Positions 19,860 to 33,693 of a stretch of DNA of 64,000 nucleotides are shown here, piece after piece (position 1 is the first letter of the stretch; every line of letters starts with the position of its first letter). Source of the stretch: Mixta mediterraneensis (GTDB taxonomy: Bacteria > Pseudomonadota > Gammaproteobacteria > Enterobacterales > Enterobacteriaceae). The notes beneath the pieces were generated by a model. The model saw nothing but the letters and a program-made list of their open reading frames with translations. It was not told where the DNA came from and made no database searches. Both the position numbers and the translations under genes were made by a program. Where the stretch lies: contig NZ_JACFXY010000004.1 of the NCBI RefSeq assembly GCF_014946725.1, positions 248,001 through 312,000 on the forward strand, in the 5' to 3' direction.

Positions 19860-21158
19860 TCAAATCACCAACAATTCCCCCTGCCTCACCTCATTCTCCC
19901 CAGCCAACCGCACTACCAGCATGCCTGCTGTCGCAAAACTCACCCAATGTCTCGCATATAACAGTCCGCCATATTCCGCCACTAACGGCGTGATCTGATC
20001 AGTCACCGGATCGATAATCTCGGCGACCACCTCGCCTGGTCGAACATGCGCTCCTAATGATTTACGATGCAGGATCAAACCTGATACCGGAGAGTGAATG
20101 TATTCACAACCCGCCAGCGGTGTCGGTGGGTTTTTCAGGGCGGGGGATGGAGCAACAGAACCTTCGCTATAACGCTCTTTAATCACACTCTGCTCATTTG
20201 CCGCCTCAATGACTTCATGCGTGCTCAGGCCAGCTTCATTTTCCACTCTGGCGGCCACATCTTCGCCGTCAGTGGTGGCTGACACCAGCTCATCGCCACC
20301 AATCACCGGCGCCGCAACTTCGACCGACACGGCAGGTTCGCTGCCGCTTATATAGCCACTTTCCTGCAATGCGGAAATAATCGCATCGGCATCCTGCTCC
20401 GCCTGCTCTGGGCAGACATCCCGCACTCCGCGTAATTCCAGCGTCACTGGCAACAAGCCGCGCGGCATGGGGAACTCGTCGCCAAAACGCTCAGCCAGCG
20501 TCAGCCAAGGTTCGCAGCACGCTTCATCAAACGGTTCACCGCCTGAAATCTGCGCCAGCAGCTGTACTTCGCTGCCCAGCCAACGCGCAAAGGGTTCGAT
20601 GTCCGGCCAGGCATGAGGTGTGGTGTATAAATGTGGCACCGCTTCCCAGTCGCAATGCAGATCGATCATTAAATCGGCCTGACTTGCCATACGCATCAGG
20701 GTAAAACGCTGTGCATCCAGTTCGGTTTTTGGAATGGTGTCACGATAGTGCAGGTCAACAGCATCGCGTATCAATCGCTTATTATCATATTCACTTTGCG
20801 TGAACGAACCCGCCAGCCTGGCAGCCAGCGTTTCGCCCAAAGAGGGAAACTTACGATTGAAATCCTGGCCGGACAGCGTATGGAATCGGCCTAAATGTGT
20901 GCCATGCCAGTGTTGCCCTAATGCTAATGGATTCGCCACCGGCACCAGCGTAAAAGCCGCCTTCAACTGACCTGCACATTCTAATGCCTGCAGTCGCTTT
21001 TTCAGAAACCACGCCACCGCCATACCGGGCAGTTCATCGCCATGCAAAGCCGCCTGAATATAGACCTGGCGCTTATTGTCTTCGCCGAAGTGGAAACTAA
21101 TGATTTCCCGTTGAGTACCCAACGAGGCGCTTAGCAGAGGATGATGTTGTTGATGCAT
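19860..21158 (-). CDS. Succinylglutamate desuccinylase/aspartoacylase family protein
   Basis: This 432-residue protein belongs to the zinc-dependent AstE/aspartoacylase family. The HGDE segment (near residue 40) supplies zinc-binding His and Glu, a DLHCD segment (near residue 160) the second His, and TLELRG (near residue 235) the catalytic Glu. The C-terminal 80 residues (starting SPVSGLIL) resemble the family's beta-rich domain. Between them is an unusual Ala/Glu/Ser-rich, probably disordered linker of about 75 residues. The ATG at 21158 follows an AGGA site and is preferred to 21350. It lies downstream of an amino-acid-binding protein gene, so its substrate may be an N-acylated amino acid; this is inference. 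Confidence 0.8.
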   Translation of the reverse strand: MHQQHHPLLSASLGTQREIISFHFGEDNKRQVYIQAALHGDELPGMAVAWFLKKRLQALECAGQLKAAFTLVPVANPLALGQHWHGTHLGRFHTLSGQDFNRKFPSLGETLAARLAGSFTQSEYDNKRLIRDAVDLHYRDTIPKTELDAQRFTLMRMASQADLMIDLHCDWEAVPHLYTTPHAWPDIEPFARWLGSEVQLLAQISGGEPFDEACCEPWLTLAERFGDEFPMPRGLLPVTLELRGVRDVCPEQAEQDADAIISALQESGYISGSEPAVSVEVAAPVIGGDELVSATTDGEDVAARVENEAGLSTHEVIEAANEQSVIKERYSEGSVAPSPALKNPPTPLAGCEYIHSPVSGLILHRKSLGAHVRPGEVVAEIIDPVTDQITPLVAEYGGLLYARHWVSFATAGMLVVRLAGENEVRQGELLVI

Positions 21159-21241
21159 AACGGTCCTGTAATCAGCAGTGGGCGAAAAATGTAACGCCTT
21201 TAAATTAAGCAGAAAAAGAGAAGTATAGTGCTGAATTACAA

Positions 21242-21268
21242 CAGGCGGCACAAATGAAATGCCGCCTG
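21242..21268 (-). terminator. Hairpin between binding-protein gene and deacylase gene
   Basis: Perfect 9-bp arms (21242-21250 and 21260-21268) lie just after the stop of the periplasmic binding protein. With little T-run it may be a weak terminator or an mRNA-stabilising structure. Confidence 0.5.
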
Positions 21269-21273
21269 CGTTA

Positions 21274-22071
21274 TTACGGCTGAATAGAGATGTCGGTCGC
21301 GAAATACTTTTTCTGAATCTTATCAAATGTGCCGTTCTGCTTGATTTCACCGAACGCCTTATCGAGCGCAGTTTTTAATTCAGTGTCATCTTTACGCAGA
21401 CCAATCGCTGTGCCTGGGCCGATAATCGGATCCTGCACAATCGGACCAGCCAGCTCGAAATCTTTGCCCTGCGGTTGTTTTAAAAAGCCAATCGCGGCCT
21501 GCGCTGCGTCAGTGAAAATGGCATCCAGACGACCAGAAACCAGATCGCTTTCAACTTGTGCCTGATCGCCATATGGCACCACCGTTACGCCATGCGGCTG
21601 CCATTTGGCCAGCGCGTAGCGCTCCTGCACGGTACCTTGCTCAACGCCGACGGTTTTGTCTTTCAGCGAGTCAGCGGTTGGCAGGATACCGGCACCTTTG
21701 CGTGCTATGAGCTGAGTATGCGTATCGTAAAGCGGCACGGTGAAGTTAATCTGCTTCATACGTTCTTCGGTAATGCCCATATCAGAAAGAATGGCATCAA
21801 ATTTACGCGCTTTAAGTGCCGGGATCATGCCGTCGAACTGGCTTTCTACCCACACACATTTTGCCTGCATCTGCTCGCACAGAGCATTACCCAGATCGAT
21901 GTCAAAACCGACCAGTTTGCCCTGTGGCGTTTTAGACTCAAAAGGAGGGTAGGTGGGATCAACAGCGAAACGTACCTGTTCTATTTTTGCCTGCGCACTG
22001 AAAGCGCAACCCGCCATCATCGCCATCGCCAGCGTCTGACGCAGGCGTGTTTTAGTGAAAAACATTGCCAT
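21274..22071 (-). CDS. Periplasmic amino-acid-binding protein of an ABC transporter
   Basis: This 265-residue protein has a Sec signal peptide (cleavage near AQA-KIE, residue 28) and the type 3 solute-binding fold: VDPTYPPFE near residue 38, GFDIDLGNAL near 55 and DAILSDMGIT near 90. It resembles lysine/arginine/ornithine-binding proteins (ArgT, HisJ). No permease or ATPase gene is adjacent, so it must use a transporter encoded elsewhere. An AGAAG site precedes the first of three possible close starts. The downstream gene is an acylase-like enzyme. Confidence 0.85.
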   Translation of the reverse strand: MAMFFTKTRLRQTLAMAMMAGCAFSAQAKIEQVRFAVDPTYPPFESKTPQGKLVGFDIDLGNALCEQMQAKCVWVESQFDGMIPALKARKFDAILSDMGITEERMKQINFTVPLYDTHTQLIARKGAGILPTADSLKDKTVGVEQGTVQERYALAKWQPHGVTVVPYGDQAQVESDLVSGRLDAIFTDAAQAAIGFLKQPQGKDFELAGPIVQDPIIGPGTAIGLRKDDTELKTALDKAFGEIKQNGTFDKIQKKYFATDISIQP

Positions 22072-22138
22072 AAAAAATATCTTCTTTTATCCGTGATGTT
22101 GAAGCACGCAGAGTACCTTTCACCTGATGTGATGGCAA

Positions 22139-22630
22139 TTACCGGATTAATTTCACTATGTTAGCATTGCACCATTCACCTCGGCACAAGGCACGATAGT
22201 CTTCGGTGTTTAAGATGACAGAACGCTCCAGTACGCCTGCATTAAAGGCAATCTCGCTAAAGCGCTCAAACAGCAGCGGATCGACTACCAGCTTTAAATC
22301 GGGGTGAAAGCTAAACGGTGGAATCGCGCCAAATACACAGCCGGTCAGCGTATCCACTTCCGCCGGGCTGGCCAGTGACGCGCGCCGTCCGCCCACCGCT
22401 TCTGCTACTTTGCTGAGATCGGCCTGCTGATCGGCTGGCAACACGGCCAGGACATACTGCTTCACGCCGTTACCTTTAACGTGGCACACCAGGGCTTTGG
22501 CACCTTGTCCAATATGCGTGCCGCGAATCGCCGCCACAGCTTCACATTTTCCCGTCGCTTCATGCGCCATGAGTCGGTAACGCGCCTGATGCTGGTCGAG
22601 CAGGACGATCAGTTTTTCATGTGTGGTCAT
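22139..22630 (-). CDS. yeaK: YbaK/YeaK-type aminoacyl-tRNA deacylase
   Basis: This 163-residue protein belongs to the YbaK/ProX editing family, which hydrolyses mischarged tRNAs. GQGAKALVCHVKGNGVK near residue 42 and the GCVFGAIPPFSFHP block near residue 98 closely resemble E. coli YeaK. It is cytoplasmic and stands alone, between the binding protein gene and the end of the his operon. The name rests on recalled similarity to YeaK. Confidence 0.78.
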   Translation of the reverse strand: MTTHEKLIVLLDQHQARYRLMAHEATGKCEAVAAIRGTHIGQGAKALVCHVKGNGVKQYVLAVLPADQQADLSKVAEAVGGRRASLASPAEVDTLTGCVFGAIPPFSFHPDLKLVVDPLLFERFSEIAFNAGVLERSVILNTEDYRALCRGEWCNANIVKLIR

Positions 22631-22888
22631 TCACTTCTCCTTGAGCAGCAAGCTGAGTCAACAACGTCATCTGTGGAATGAAATCGTGCAATGCTTTAGC
22701 AATTTCGGTGCCACTGATAATGTCCATTCTCTTCGTCAGGCGAACCCCACTGCGTGGTGCGAAGTGTTTTCTCTGGATCGACTTTCATTGACGCAAAATC
22801 ATACGCTGGTGCAAGCCACTGGCTTTTGGTTTTTTTAAGGATGGCGCTATTTCAGACATGGCTATCGCCACCTAATTGCAGGGTTACT
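22631..22888. other. Intergenic region upstream of the YeaK-like gene
   Basis: About 260 bases with no convincing gene. A 71-codon open frame on the plus strand (22623-22838) overlaps the start of the opposite gene and resembles nothing recognised. The promoter of the YeaK-like gene should lie here. Confidence 0.5.
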
Positions 22889-23000
22889 ATTGCACGTCTC
22901 GCTTGAGCAATATATTGCGCAATATTAGCGTTACTTTTTTTGAGAAGCATACTGCTCAAAATCGCCAGCCCAGCACAATTTTGAGCAGTATATTGCACGT
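22889..23000. repeat. Composite inverted and direct repeat element beside hisI
   Basis: A dense repeat structure occupies about 110 bases. TATTGCACGT occurs at 22889-22898 and 22991-23000. TTGAGCAATATATTGC (22903-22918) recurs as TTGAGCAGTATATTGC (22981-22996). A perfect palindrome ATATTGCGCAATAT lies at 22912-22925. A 14-bp perfect inverted repeat (22949-22962 and 22978-22991) has a 15-base loop. The inverted repeat lies just past the hisI stop and may end the his transcript, but it is AT-rich and has no good T-run. The element type was not recognised. Confidence 0.75.
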
Positions 23001-23605
23001 TTATTTATGGCGGGAACGCAGATTGGCGATGATGGTACTGAGGTTTAAATCCTGATCCTGCAACAAAACCAGCAGATGATAGAGCAAATCTGACGCTTCA
23101 TTGGTCAGCTCGTGACGATCGTTCACGGTCGCGGCCAGCGCCGTTTCAACGCCTTCTTCACCCACTTTTTGCGCGATGCGTTTGGTGCCGCTGGCATAAA
23201 GTTTCGCGGTATAAGAACTGTCAGGATCGGCGTTTTTACGCTCGGCCAGCAGCTGCTCCAGCTGATATAAAAAGGTCCACTCTGGCGCAGCAGGCGAAAA
23301 GCAGCTTGAGATGCCAAGATGGCAGGTTGGGCCTGTCGGATTAGCCAGTACCAGCAAGGTATCGTTATCACAGTCTGGCGTGATGCTGACCATTTTCAGA
23401 AAATTGCCCGAGGTTTCGCCTTTGGTCCATAAGCGGTTTTTAGTGCGGGAAAAAAACGTCACGTTGCCGTCTTGCAGCGTTTTCGCCAGTGCCTCTTTAT
23501 CCATGTAACCGTGCATCAGCACTTCGCCAGAGACACTATGCTGGACGATAACCGGCATCATGCCTTGCGTTTTATTCCAGTTGAGTTGAGCCAGTTGTTG
23601 AACTG

Positions 23606-23612
<7 letters not shown>
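23001..23612 (-). CDS. hisI: Bifunctional phosphoribosyl-AMP cyclohydrolase / phosphoribosyl-ATP pyrophosphatase
   Basis: This 203-residue fusion performs steps 2 and 3 of histidine synthesis. The N-terminal cyclohydrolase domain shows [18 protein letters not shown] and PDCDNDTLL (metal-binding Asp and Cys residues, about 52-88). The C-terminal pyrophosphatase domain shows [13 protein letters not shown] near residue 150. It is the last gene of the his operon and overlaps hisF by 7 bases. The fusion is standard for enterobacteria. Confidence 0.97.
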
Positions 23613-29132
<5,520 letters not shown>

Positions 29133-29135
29133 GAC

Positions 29136-30035
29136 TTACTCCATCATCTTCTCAATCGGCAGCACCAGAATGGAGCTGGCACCTAACGCTTTTAGTTTTT
29201 CCATGGTTTCCCAGAACAGCGTTTCGCTGCTAACCATGTGCATGGCTACCCGGGCCTGATCGCCGCCTAATGGCAGCACGGTTGGGCGTTCGGCACCTGG
29301 CAGCAGTTGAATCACCTCTTCCAGACGATTGCTGGGGGCATGCATCATGATATATTTAGACTCGCGCGCTTTGATGACGCCCTGAATACGTGTCATCAAT
29401 TTGTCGATCAGTTCTTGTTTCGCACCCGGCATTTCACCATCGCGCTGGATCAGCACCGCTTTGGAGCGATAAATCACCTCGACTTCACGCAAACCGTTCG
29501 CTTCCAGCGTCGCACCTGTAGAAACCAAATCACAGATAGCATCGGCCAGGCCAGCTCGCGGTGCAACTTCAACCGAACCATTTAGCATACAGGTCTTGAA
29601 GCTGACGCCTTTTTGGTCGAGGTATTTTTTCAGCAGATGAGGATAAGAGGTCGCGATACGGGTGTTGTGCAGACATTGCGGGCCGGTATATTCGTCATCA
29701 ACCGACATCGCCAGCGACAGGCGGCAACCGCCGAAATCAAGGCGACGTAGCGTGAAATAACGCGGATCTTCGCCCTGCGCGCGGCGGGTCAGCAGCTCTT
29801 CTTCCAGCACGTTCTCGCCGATAATACCGATATCGACCACGCCATCCATAACCAGGCCAGGAATATCGTCATCGCGCACCCGCAGGATGTCGATAGGCAT
29901 GTTCTCCGCAAACGCAATCAGGCGTTGCTGCTGAAGGTTAATCTTAATGCCACAGCGCGCCAGCAGTTCACGTGAATCATCACTTAAACGGCCAGATTTT
30001 TGCATAGCTATGCGTAAACGGGTGTTATCTAACAT
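29136..30035 (-). CDS. hisG: ATP phosphoribosyltransferase
   Basis: This 299-residue, long-form enzyme catalyses the first step and is feedback-inhibited by histidine through its C-terminal ACT-like domain. The [12 protein letters not shown] start, the [12 protein letters not shown] stretch and the [14 protein letters not shown] phosphate-binding loop (near residues 168-181) are all present. It is the first structural gene after the attenuator. Confidence 0.97.
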   Translation of the reverse strand: MLDNTRLRIAMQKSGRLSDDSRELLARCGIKINLQQQRLIAFAENMPIDILRVRDDDIPGLVMDGVVDIGIIGENVLEEELLTRRAQGEDPRYFTLRRLDFGGCRLSLAMSVDDEYTGPQCLHNTRIATSYPHLLKKYLDQKGVSFKTCMLNGSVEVAPRAGLADAICDLVSTGATLEANGLREVEVIYRSKAVLIQRDGEMPGAKQELIDKLMTRIQGVIKARESKYIMMHAPSNRLEEVIQLLPGAERPTVLPLGGDQARVAMHMVSSETLFWETMEKLKALGASSILVLPIEKMME

Positions 30036-30097
30036 GGTTCCTGTCCTCTTATTGAATCCTGTCTGCGAAACGGTCTGGTTGCGTCAGCCCATAAAAA

Positions 30098-30126
30098 AAC
30101 CCCCGGAAGATAATCTTCCGGGGGTT
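30098..30126 (-). terminator. his operon attenuator
   Basis: A perfect 13-bp GC-rich hairpin (30098-30110 and 30114-30126, loop TAA) is followed on the minus strand by a run of T residues. It lies between hisL and hisG and is the attenuator terminator. When charged His-tRNA is plentiful it forms and stops transcription. Confidence 0.95.
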
Positions 30127-30186
30127 CTTTTGCGTTCGCACCACTGGAAGATCTTGAACGTCTCCCAGCACACATCGCCTGAAAGA

Positions 30187-30234
30187 CTAGTCAGGATGAT
30201 GGTGATGATGGTGGTTGAACTGAACGCGTGTCAT
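30187..30234 (-). CDS. hisL: his operon leader peptide
   Basis: This 15-codon ORF reads MTRVQFNHHHHHHPD. The six consecutive His codons stall ribosomes when histidyl-tRNA is scarce, which prevents the downstream terminator from forming. E. coli HisL has seven His and Lys where this has Asn. The ORF is too short for ordinary gene finders but is unmistakable from sequence and position. Confidence 0.97.
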   Translation of the reverse strand: MTRVQFNHHHHHHPD

Positions 30235-30275
30235 ATAAATTCCAGATGAATGAGTATTCATTTATGTGCTGATTA

Positions 30276-30304
30276 ACCTAACCAGGATAACGTTAAATCG
30301 CAAC
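30276..30304 (-). promoter_or_regulatory. his operon promoter
   Basis: On the minus strand a TTGCGA -35 (30299-30304) is 17 bases from a TAGGTT -10 (30276-30281). TAGGTT is the -10 of the E. coli his promoter. It lies about 40 bases before hisL. Confidence 0.75.
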
Positions 30305-30354
30305 CCTTTTTTAACTTTACGTTCAGAAAGAGTCGAAACAGTTTTACGCTGGTT

Positions 30355-30382
30355 TGCAATCGGGGCTAGCACTAGTATGAAT
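30355..30382 (+). promoter_or_regulatory. Candidate yeeZ promoter
   Basis: TTGCAA (30355-30360) is 16 bases from TATGAA (30377-30382), ahead of yeeZ and divergent from the his promoter. Motif match only. Confidence 0.4.
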
Positions 30383-30414
30383 AACATCTGGATGCGCACA
30401 GTCGGAGGACAAAT

Positions 30415-31242
30415 ATGAAGAAGGTCGCAATCGTGGGGCTGGGATGGCTGGGAATGCCGCTGGCGATGGCGCTGACCGCACGCGGCTGGCAGGTCACGGG
30501 CAGCAAAACCACGCCGGATGGGGTAGAAGCGGCACGCCGCTGTGGCATCGAGGCATTTCAGTTAGAACTGACGCCGGAAATGATCTGCGAAGCGGAAGAT
30601 CTGGAGCCGCTATTAAGCGTGGATGCGCTGGTGGTAACGTTGCCCGCCAGCCGCACCGCTGAAGGGGGAGAAAAATATTTGCAGGCGGTACAAAACGTGG
30701 TGGACAGCGCGCTGGTGCATCACGTTCCGCGCATTATCTTCACCAGCTCTACCTCGGTATACGGCAACGGTTCTGGTGTGAAGAAGGAGAACAGCCCGCT
30801 TGAACCAGAAACCCAGGCAGGAAAAACGCTGGTAACGCTGGAAAACTGGCTGCATGACTTACCCGGTACCAGCGTGGATATTTTACGGCTGGCAGGGCTG
30901 GTGGGGCCGAAGCGTCATCCAGGGCGTTTTCTGGCCGGTAAAAAAGAGGTGACAGAGGGCGCGCAGGGCGTGAATCTGGTGCATCTGGATGATGTGGTAG
31001 AAGCGATAACGCTGCTGCTGCGAACGCCGAAAGGCGGGCATGTGTATAATCTGTGCGCGCCGAAGCATCCGACACGCGCGGAATTTTATCCGGGCGTCTC
31101 ACGCCAGCTAGGGCTGGAGCCGCCACAGTTCTTACCAGACGAAAGACAGCAGAGCGGTAAGTTAATTGATGGCACGCGCATTTGTAGCGAGCTGGGATTC
31201 GACTATACCTATGACGATCCGGTTAAGATGCCGCTGGAATGA
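30415..31242 (+). CDS. yeeZ: YeeZ-like NAD(P)-binding epimerase/dehydratase-fold protein
   Basis: This 275-residue protein has a Rossmann start (VGLGWLGMP, residues 6-14) and an extended SDR fold with FTSSTSVYG near residue 110. The canonical YxxxK pair is replaced by a divergent KTLVTLE region. Its length and position beside the his operon match E. coli YeeZ, whose reaction is not established. A hairpin with 9-bp arms follows. Confidence 0.88.
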   Translation: MKKVAIVGLGWLGMPLAMALTARGWQVTGSKTTPDGVEAARRCGIEAFQLELTPEMICEAEDLEPLLSVDALVVTLPASRTAEGGEKYLQAVQNVVDSALVHHVPRIIFTSSTSVYGNGSGVKKENSPLEPETQAGKTLVTLENWLHDLPGTSVDILRLAGLVGPKRHPGRFLAGKKEVTEGAQGVNLVHLDDVVEAITLLLRTPKGGHVYNLCAPKHPTRAEFYPGVSRQLGLEPPQFLPDERQQSGKLIDGTRICSELGFDYTYDDPVKMPLE

Positions 31243-31248
31243 GGAGAA

Positions 31249-31276
31249 GCTGGGCTGAGGTTCATACCAGCCCAGC
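31249..31276 (+). terminator. Hairpin after yeeZ
   Basis: Perfect 9-bp arms (31249-31257 and 31268-31276) around a 10-base loop begin 7 bases after the stop. A T-run is lacking, so termination may be weak or bidirectional with the convergent pseudogenes. Confidence 0.55.
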
Positions 31277-31287
31277 CCGACATCACT

Positions 31288-31497
31288 CTACCTTCTCTTT
31301 TCCTGCAACGGAATGACTTTGGTTGGCCAGTCTGGTTTAAACGGGATCAGCGCCGAGAGCGGGGAAAACAAGCCATGATCCAGCGGGGTATCCATAAAAA
31401 ACGACATATCAAACTCATCGCTCATCAAACTGGTGCCGATGTGACGCGACAGCGCTGCATCGCCTTTCACGGGCGGCAAATCGCGTGGGCCGCCATC
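31288..31497 (-). pseudogene. galA: Remnant of gallate dioxygenase (galA)
   Basis: About 69 codons remain of a protein normally about 420 residues long. The stretch GGPRDLPPV, then LSRHIGTSLM, DEFDMSFF, PLDHGLFSP and VIPLQ, matches the LigB-type extradiol dioxygenase GalA, which opens the ring of gallate. Both ends are lost: on the N-terminal side it is joined directly to the lysR remnant in another frame, and the C-terminal side ends at TAG. No catalytic protein can be made. The match is to recalled Pseudomonas GalA sequence. Confidence 0.8.
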
Positions 31498-32114
31498 ATA
31501 TCTGAGTTAAGCAGCAGGCCGCGCACTATCGCCAGGTCACCGCTTTCCACGACCGGCTGCGGCGTTTGCATACCTGACTTCTGAAATACCTGATTCAGCA
31601 AATGGCGTGACGGGGTATTATCGCGCGGCAAAATCTACTGCGTTTGCGCCAAATCGAAAGGAGTAATTTTACGATCCGCCAGCGGATGATCGGGACGCGC
31701 CAGCAGAATCAATTTTTCTTCAAATAACACCTGATTATGAATATCCAGCACGCCTTTATCCTGACGCAGCGCACCAAGGATAAAATCAATATCTCCCGCG
31801 CGCAGCTCTGTCACTAATGCACTGAAGGCACTTTCATTAGTCACCACTTTGACGCCGGGATGCCGTATCACCAGTTGCGCAATTGCCTGTGGCAGCACGC
31901 ATTTTCCCATCTCGGTTAACAGCATTCCGCTGGCATGACGCTCAAATAGTGGTGTCGATAAAGTGTGCTCAAGATCACGAATAGAACGGGTGTTAGCAGA
32001 CTGAGTGCGAAATAAATTGTTTGCCGCTTCCGAGACCATGCCACGTTCAGCAATCATGCAAAACGCACGTATTTGCATAATTTTTAACGGATATTCATCA
32101 TGTGATTTTTTCAT
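31498..32114 (-). pseudogene. Broken LysR-family regulator of the gallate locus
   Basis: The N-terminal helix-turn-helix is readable (QIRAFCMIAERG, then FERHASGMLLTEMG). About 50 residues of linker are missing after MGKCVLP (near 31890-31905). A TAG stop interrupts the frame at 31635-31637, where LysR proteins of this type usually have Trp before ILPRDNTPSR. The frame then continues to NSDM and meets the galA remnant. It is divergent from galB, so it was probably the pathway activator. Three separate lesions make it non-functional. Confidence 0.85.
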
Positions 32115-32245
32115 TTTTATCCGGGCGAAGAGGGAGATCTAAGTCACAACATAAATAAAATTCATAGATCACGCAATGAAAGGCATTATCCGCCTGGTGA
32201 TCACCATGGCAGGATGAAAAAAAACGCAAAACGCAGGAACCTGAA

Positions 32246-32980
32246 ATGGAAAAGATGAAGAAAAGTGCTTTAGTGGTCAGCGCGCATTCCGCAGATTTTG
32301 TCTGGCGTTCAGGTGGCGCCATTGCGCTGCATGCCTCACAAGGTTACGACGTGCATGTGGTGTGTCTTTCCTACGGCGAGCGTGGCGAATCGGCCAAATT
32401 ATGGCGTAAAAGCAACATGACTGAAACCCTCGTCAAGCAGAACCGACAGGCTGAAGCCGAAGCGGCCGCTAAAATTTTGGGGGCCAGCATTGAGTTTTTT
32501 GATCTTGGCGATTATCCGCTGCGTGCAGACAAAGAGACGCTGTTTCGCCTTGCCGATGTGTTCCGTAAAGTACAGCCGCACTTTGTCCTGACCCATTCGG
32601 TAAACGATCCGTATAACTATGATCATCCACTGGCCGCTAATCTGACCCAGGAAGCGCGAATCATCGCCCAGGCCGAAGGCTATCGTCCGGGTGAACAGAT
32701 CATCGGCGCACCGCCGGTTTACTGCTTTGAGCCACATCAGCCAGAGCAGTGCAACTGGAAGCCGGATGTCTTACTGGACATCACGTCGGTGTGGGACAAA
32801 AAATACGCGGCCATTCAGTGCATGGCGGGGCAGGAGCATCTGTGGGAATACTATACGCGCGTGGCATTACAACGCGGCGTACAGGCCAAACGTAATGTCG
32901 GGATCGCCTCGCCTAAAGTGATCAGTCATGGCGAAGGGTATCAAAGCCTGTTCCCCCGCGTGACGGAGGATTTGTCATGA
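32246..32980 (+). CDS. galB: 4-oxalomesaconate hydratase (PIG-L family)
   Basis: This 244-residue protein belongs to the PIG-L zinc hydrolase fold. The usual AHPDD motif appears as [10 protein letters not shown] (residues 13-22), the form found in GalB, which hydrates 4-oxalomesaconate to 4-carboxy-4-hydroxy-2-oxoadipate in gallate degradation. An [13 protein letters not shown] block near residue 120 supplies further ligands. AGGA precedes the ATG. The gene overlaps galC by four bases (ATGA) and heads the remaining gal operon. It is intact, although upstream galA is lost. Confidence 0.85.
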   Translation: MEKMKKSALVVSAHSADFVWRSGGAIALHASQGYDVHVVCLSYGERGESAKLWRKSNMTETLVKQNRQAEAEAAAKILGASIEFFDLGDYPLRADKETLFRLADVFRKVQPHFVLTHSVNDPYNYDHPLAANLTQEARIIAQAEGYRPGEQIIGAPPVYCFEPHQPEQCNWKPDVLLDITSVWDKKYAAIQCMAGQEHLWEYYTRVALQRGVQAKRNVGIASPKVISHGEGYQSLFPRVTEDLS

Positions 32981-33693
32981 GCCTGGTGAATAAAAAGGGC
33001 GTCGTAGTCAGAAACATTGCCCGCGCCGAAAGCGACATACTGTCCCGTTTTGCTCGCTATGGCGTGGCGACAACGCATGAAGCGCAGGGACGCAGCGGGT
33101 TGCTGGATGTGCGGATACGGCCGATTCAGCAAAACCGTACGGTCGCGGGCAGCGCCGTCACCGTGCTGGTTTCGCCCGGTGATAACTGGATGTTCCACGT
33201 TGCGGTCGAGCAATGTCAGCCTGGCGATATATTGCTGGTCGCTCCGACGTCCGATTGCCATGATGGTTTTTTTGGCGATTTACTGGCGTCATCGCTACAG
33301 GCTCGTGGCGTGGTGGCGTTAGTCGGCGACATCGGTATTCGCGATAGCCAGACATTACGCGAGATGAATTTCCCGGTGTGGTCGCGTGCCGTTTATGCGC
33401 AGGGCACAGTGAAAGCGACACTGGGATCGGTGAACGTGCCGGTGACCTGTGCCGGGCAGCTGGTCAATCCCGGCGATATTATCGTTGCGGACGATGACGG
33501 CGTAGTAGTTGTGCCACGTGAGCAGGCCACGGCGGTGGCAGAGGCCGCGCAGAAACGTGAGGATGCGGAAGAGGGAAAACGTCAGCGGCTGGCGGCGGGG
33601 GAACTCGGACTGGATATTTACCAGATGCGTCCGCAGCTGGCCGAAAAGGGGCTGCGTTATGTTGATTCTCTTGATGAGTTGAAAAATAGCTGA
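32977..33693 (+). CDS. galC: 4-carboxy-4-hydroxy-2-oxoadipate aldolase / oxaloacetate decarboxylase
   Basis: This 238-residue RraA-fold class II aldolase splits CHA to pyruvate and oxaloacetate. The [14 protein letters not shown] segment near residue 28, [12 protein letters not shown] near residue 93 and [14 protein letters not shown] near residue 112 are typical and contain the metal and substrate-binding residues. The length equals that of characterised GalC-type aldolases. It overlaps galB (ATGA) and galD (TGATG). It may retain a side role as an oxaloacetate decarboxylase. Confidence 0.88.
   Translation: MSLVNKKGVVVRNIARAESDILSRFARYGVATTHEAQGRSGLLDVRIRPIQQNRTVAGSAVTVLVSPGDNWMFHVAVEQCQPGDILLVAPTSDCHDGFFGDLLASSLQARGVVALVGDIGIRDSQTLREMNFPVWSRAVYAQGTVKATLGSVNVPVTCAGQLVNPGDIIVADDDGVVVVPREQATAVAEAAQKREDAEEGKRQRLAAGELGLDIYQMRPQLAEKGLRYVDSLDELKNS

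Noticed and set aside
22623..22838. 71-residue ORF between the YeaK-like gene and hisI
   Set aside because: It overlaps the opposite gene's start, shows no recognisable similarity and has no clear ribosome site.
31288..31479. A 63-residue hypothetical protein
   Set aside because: It reads as an internal piece of gallate dioxygenase with both ends missing, so it is listed as a pseudogene fragment.
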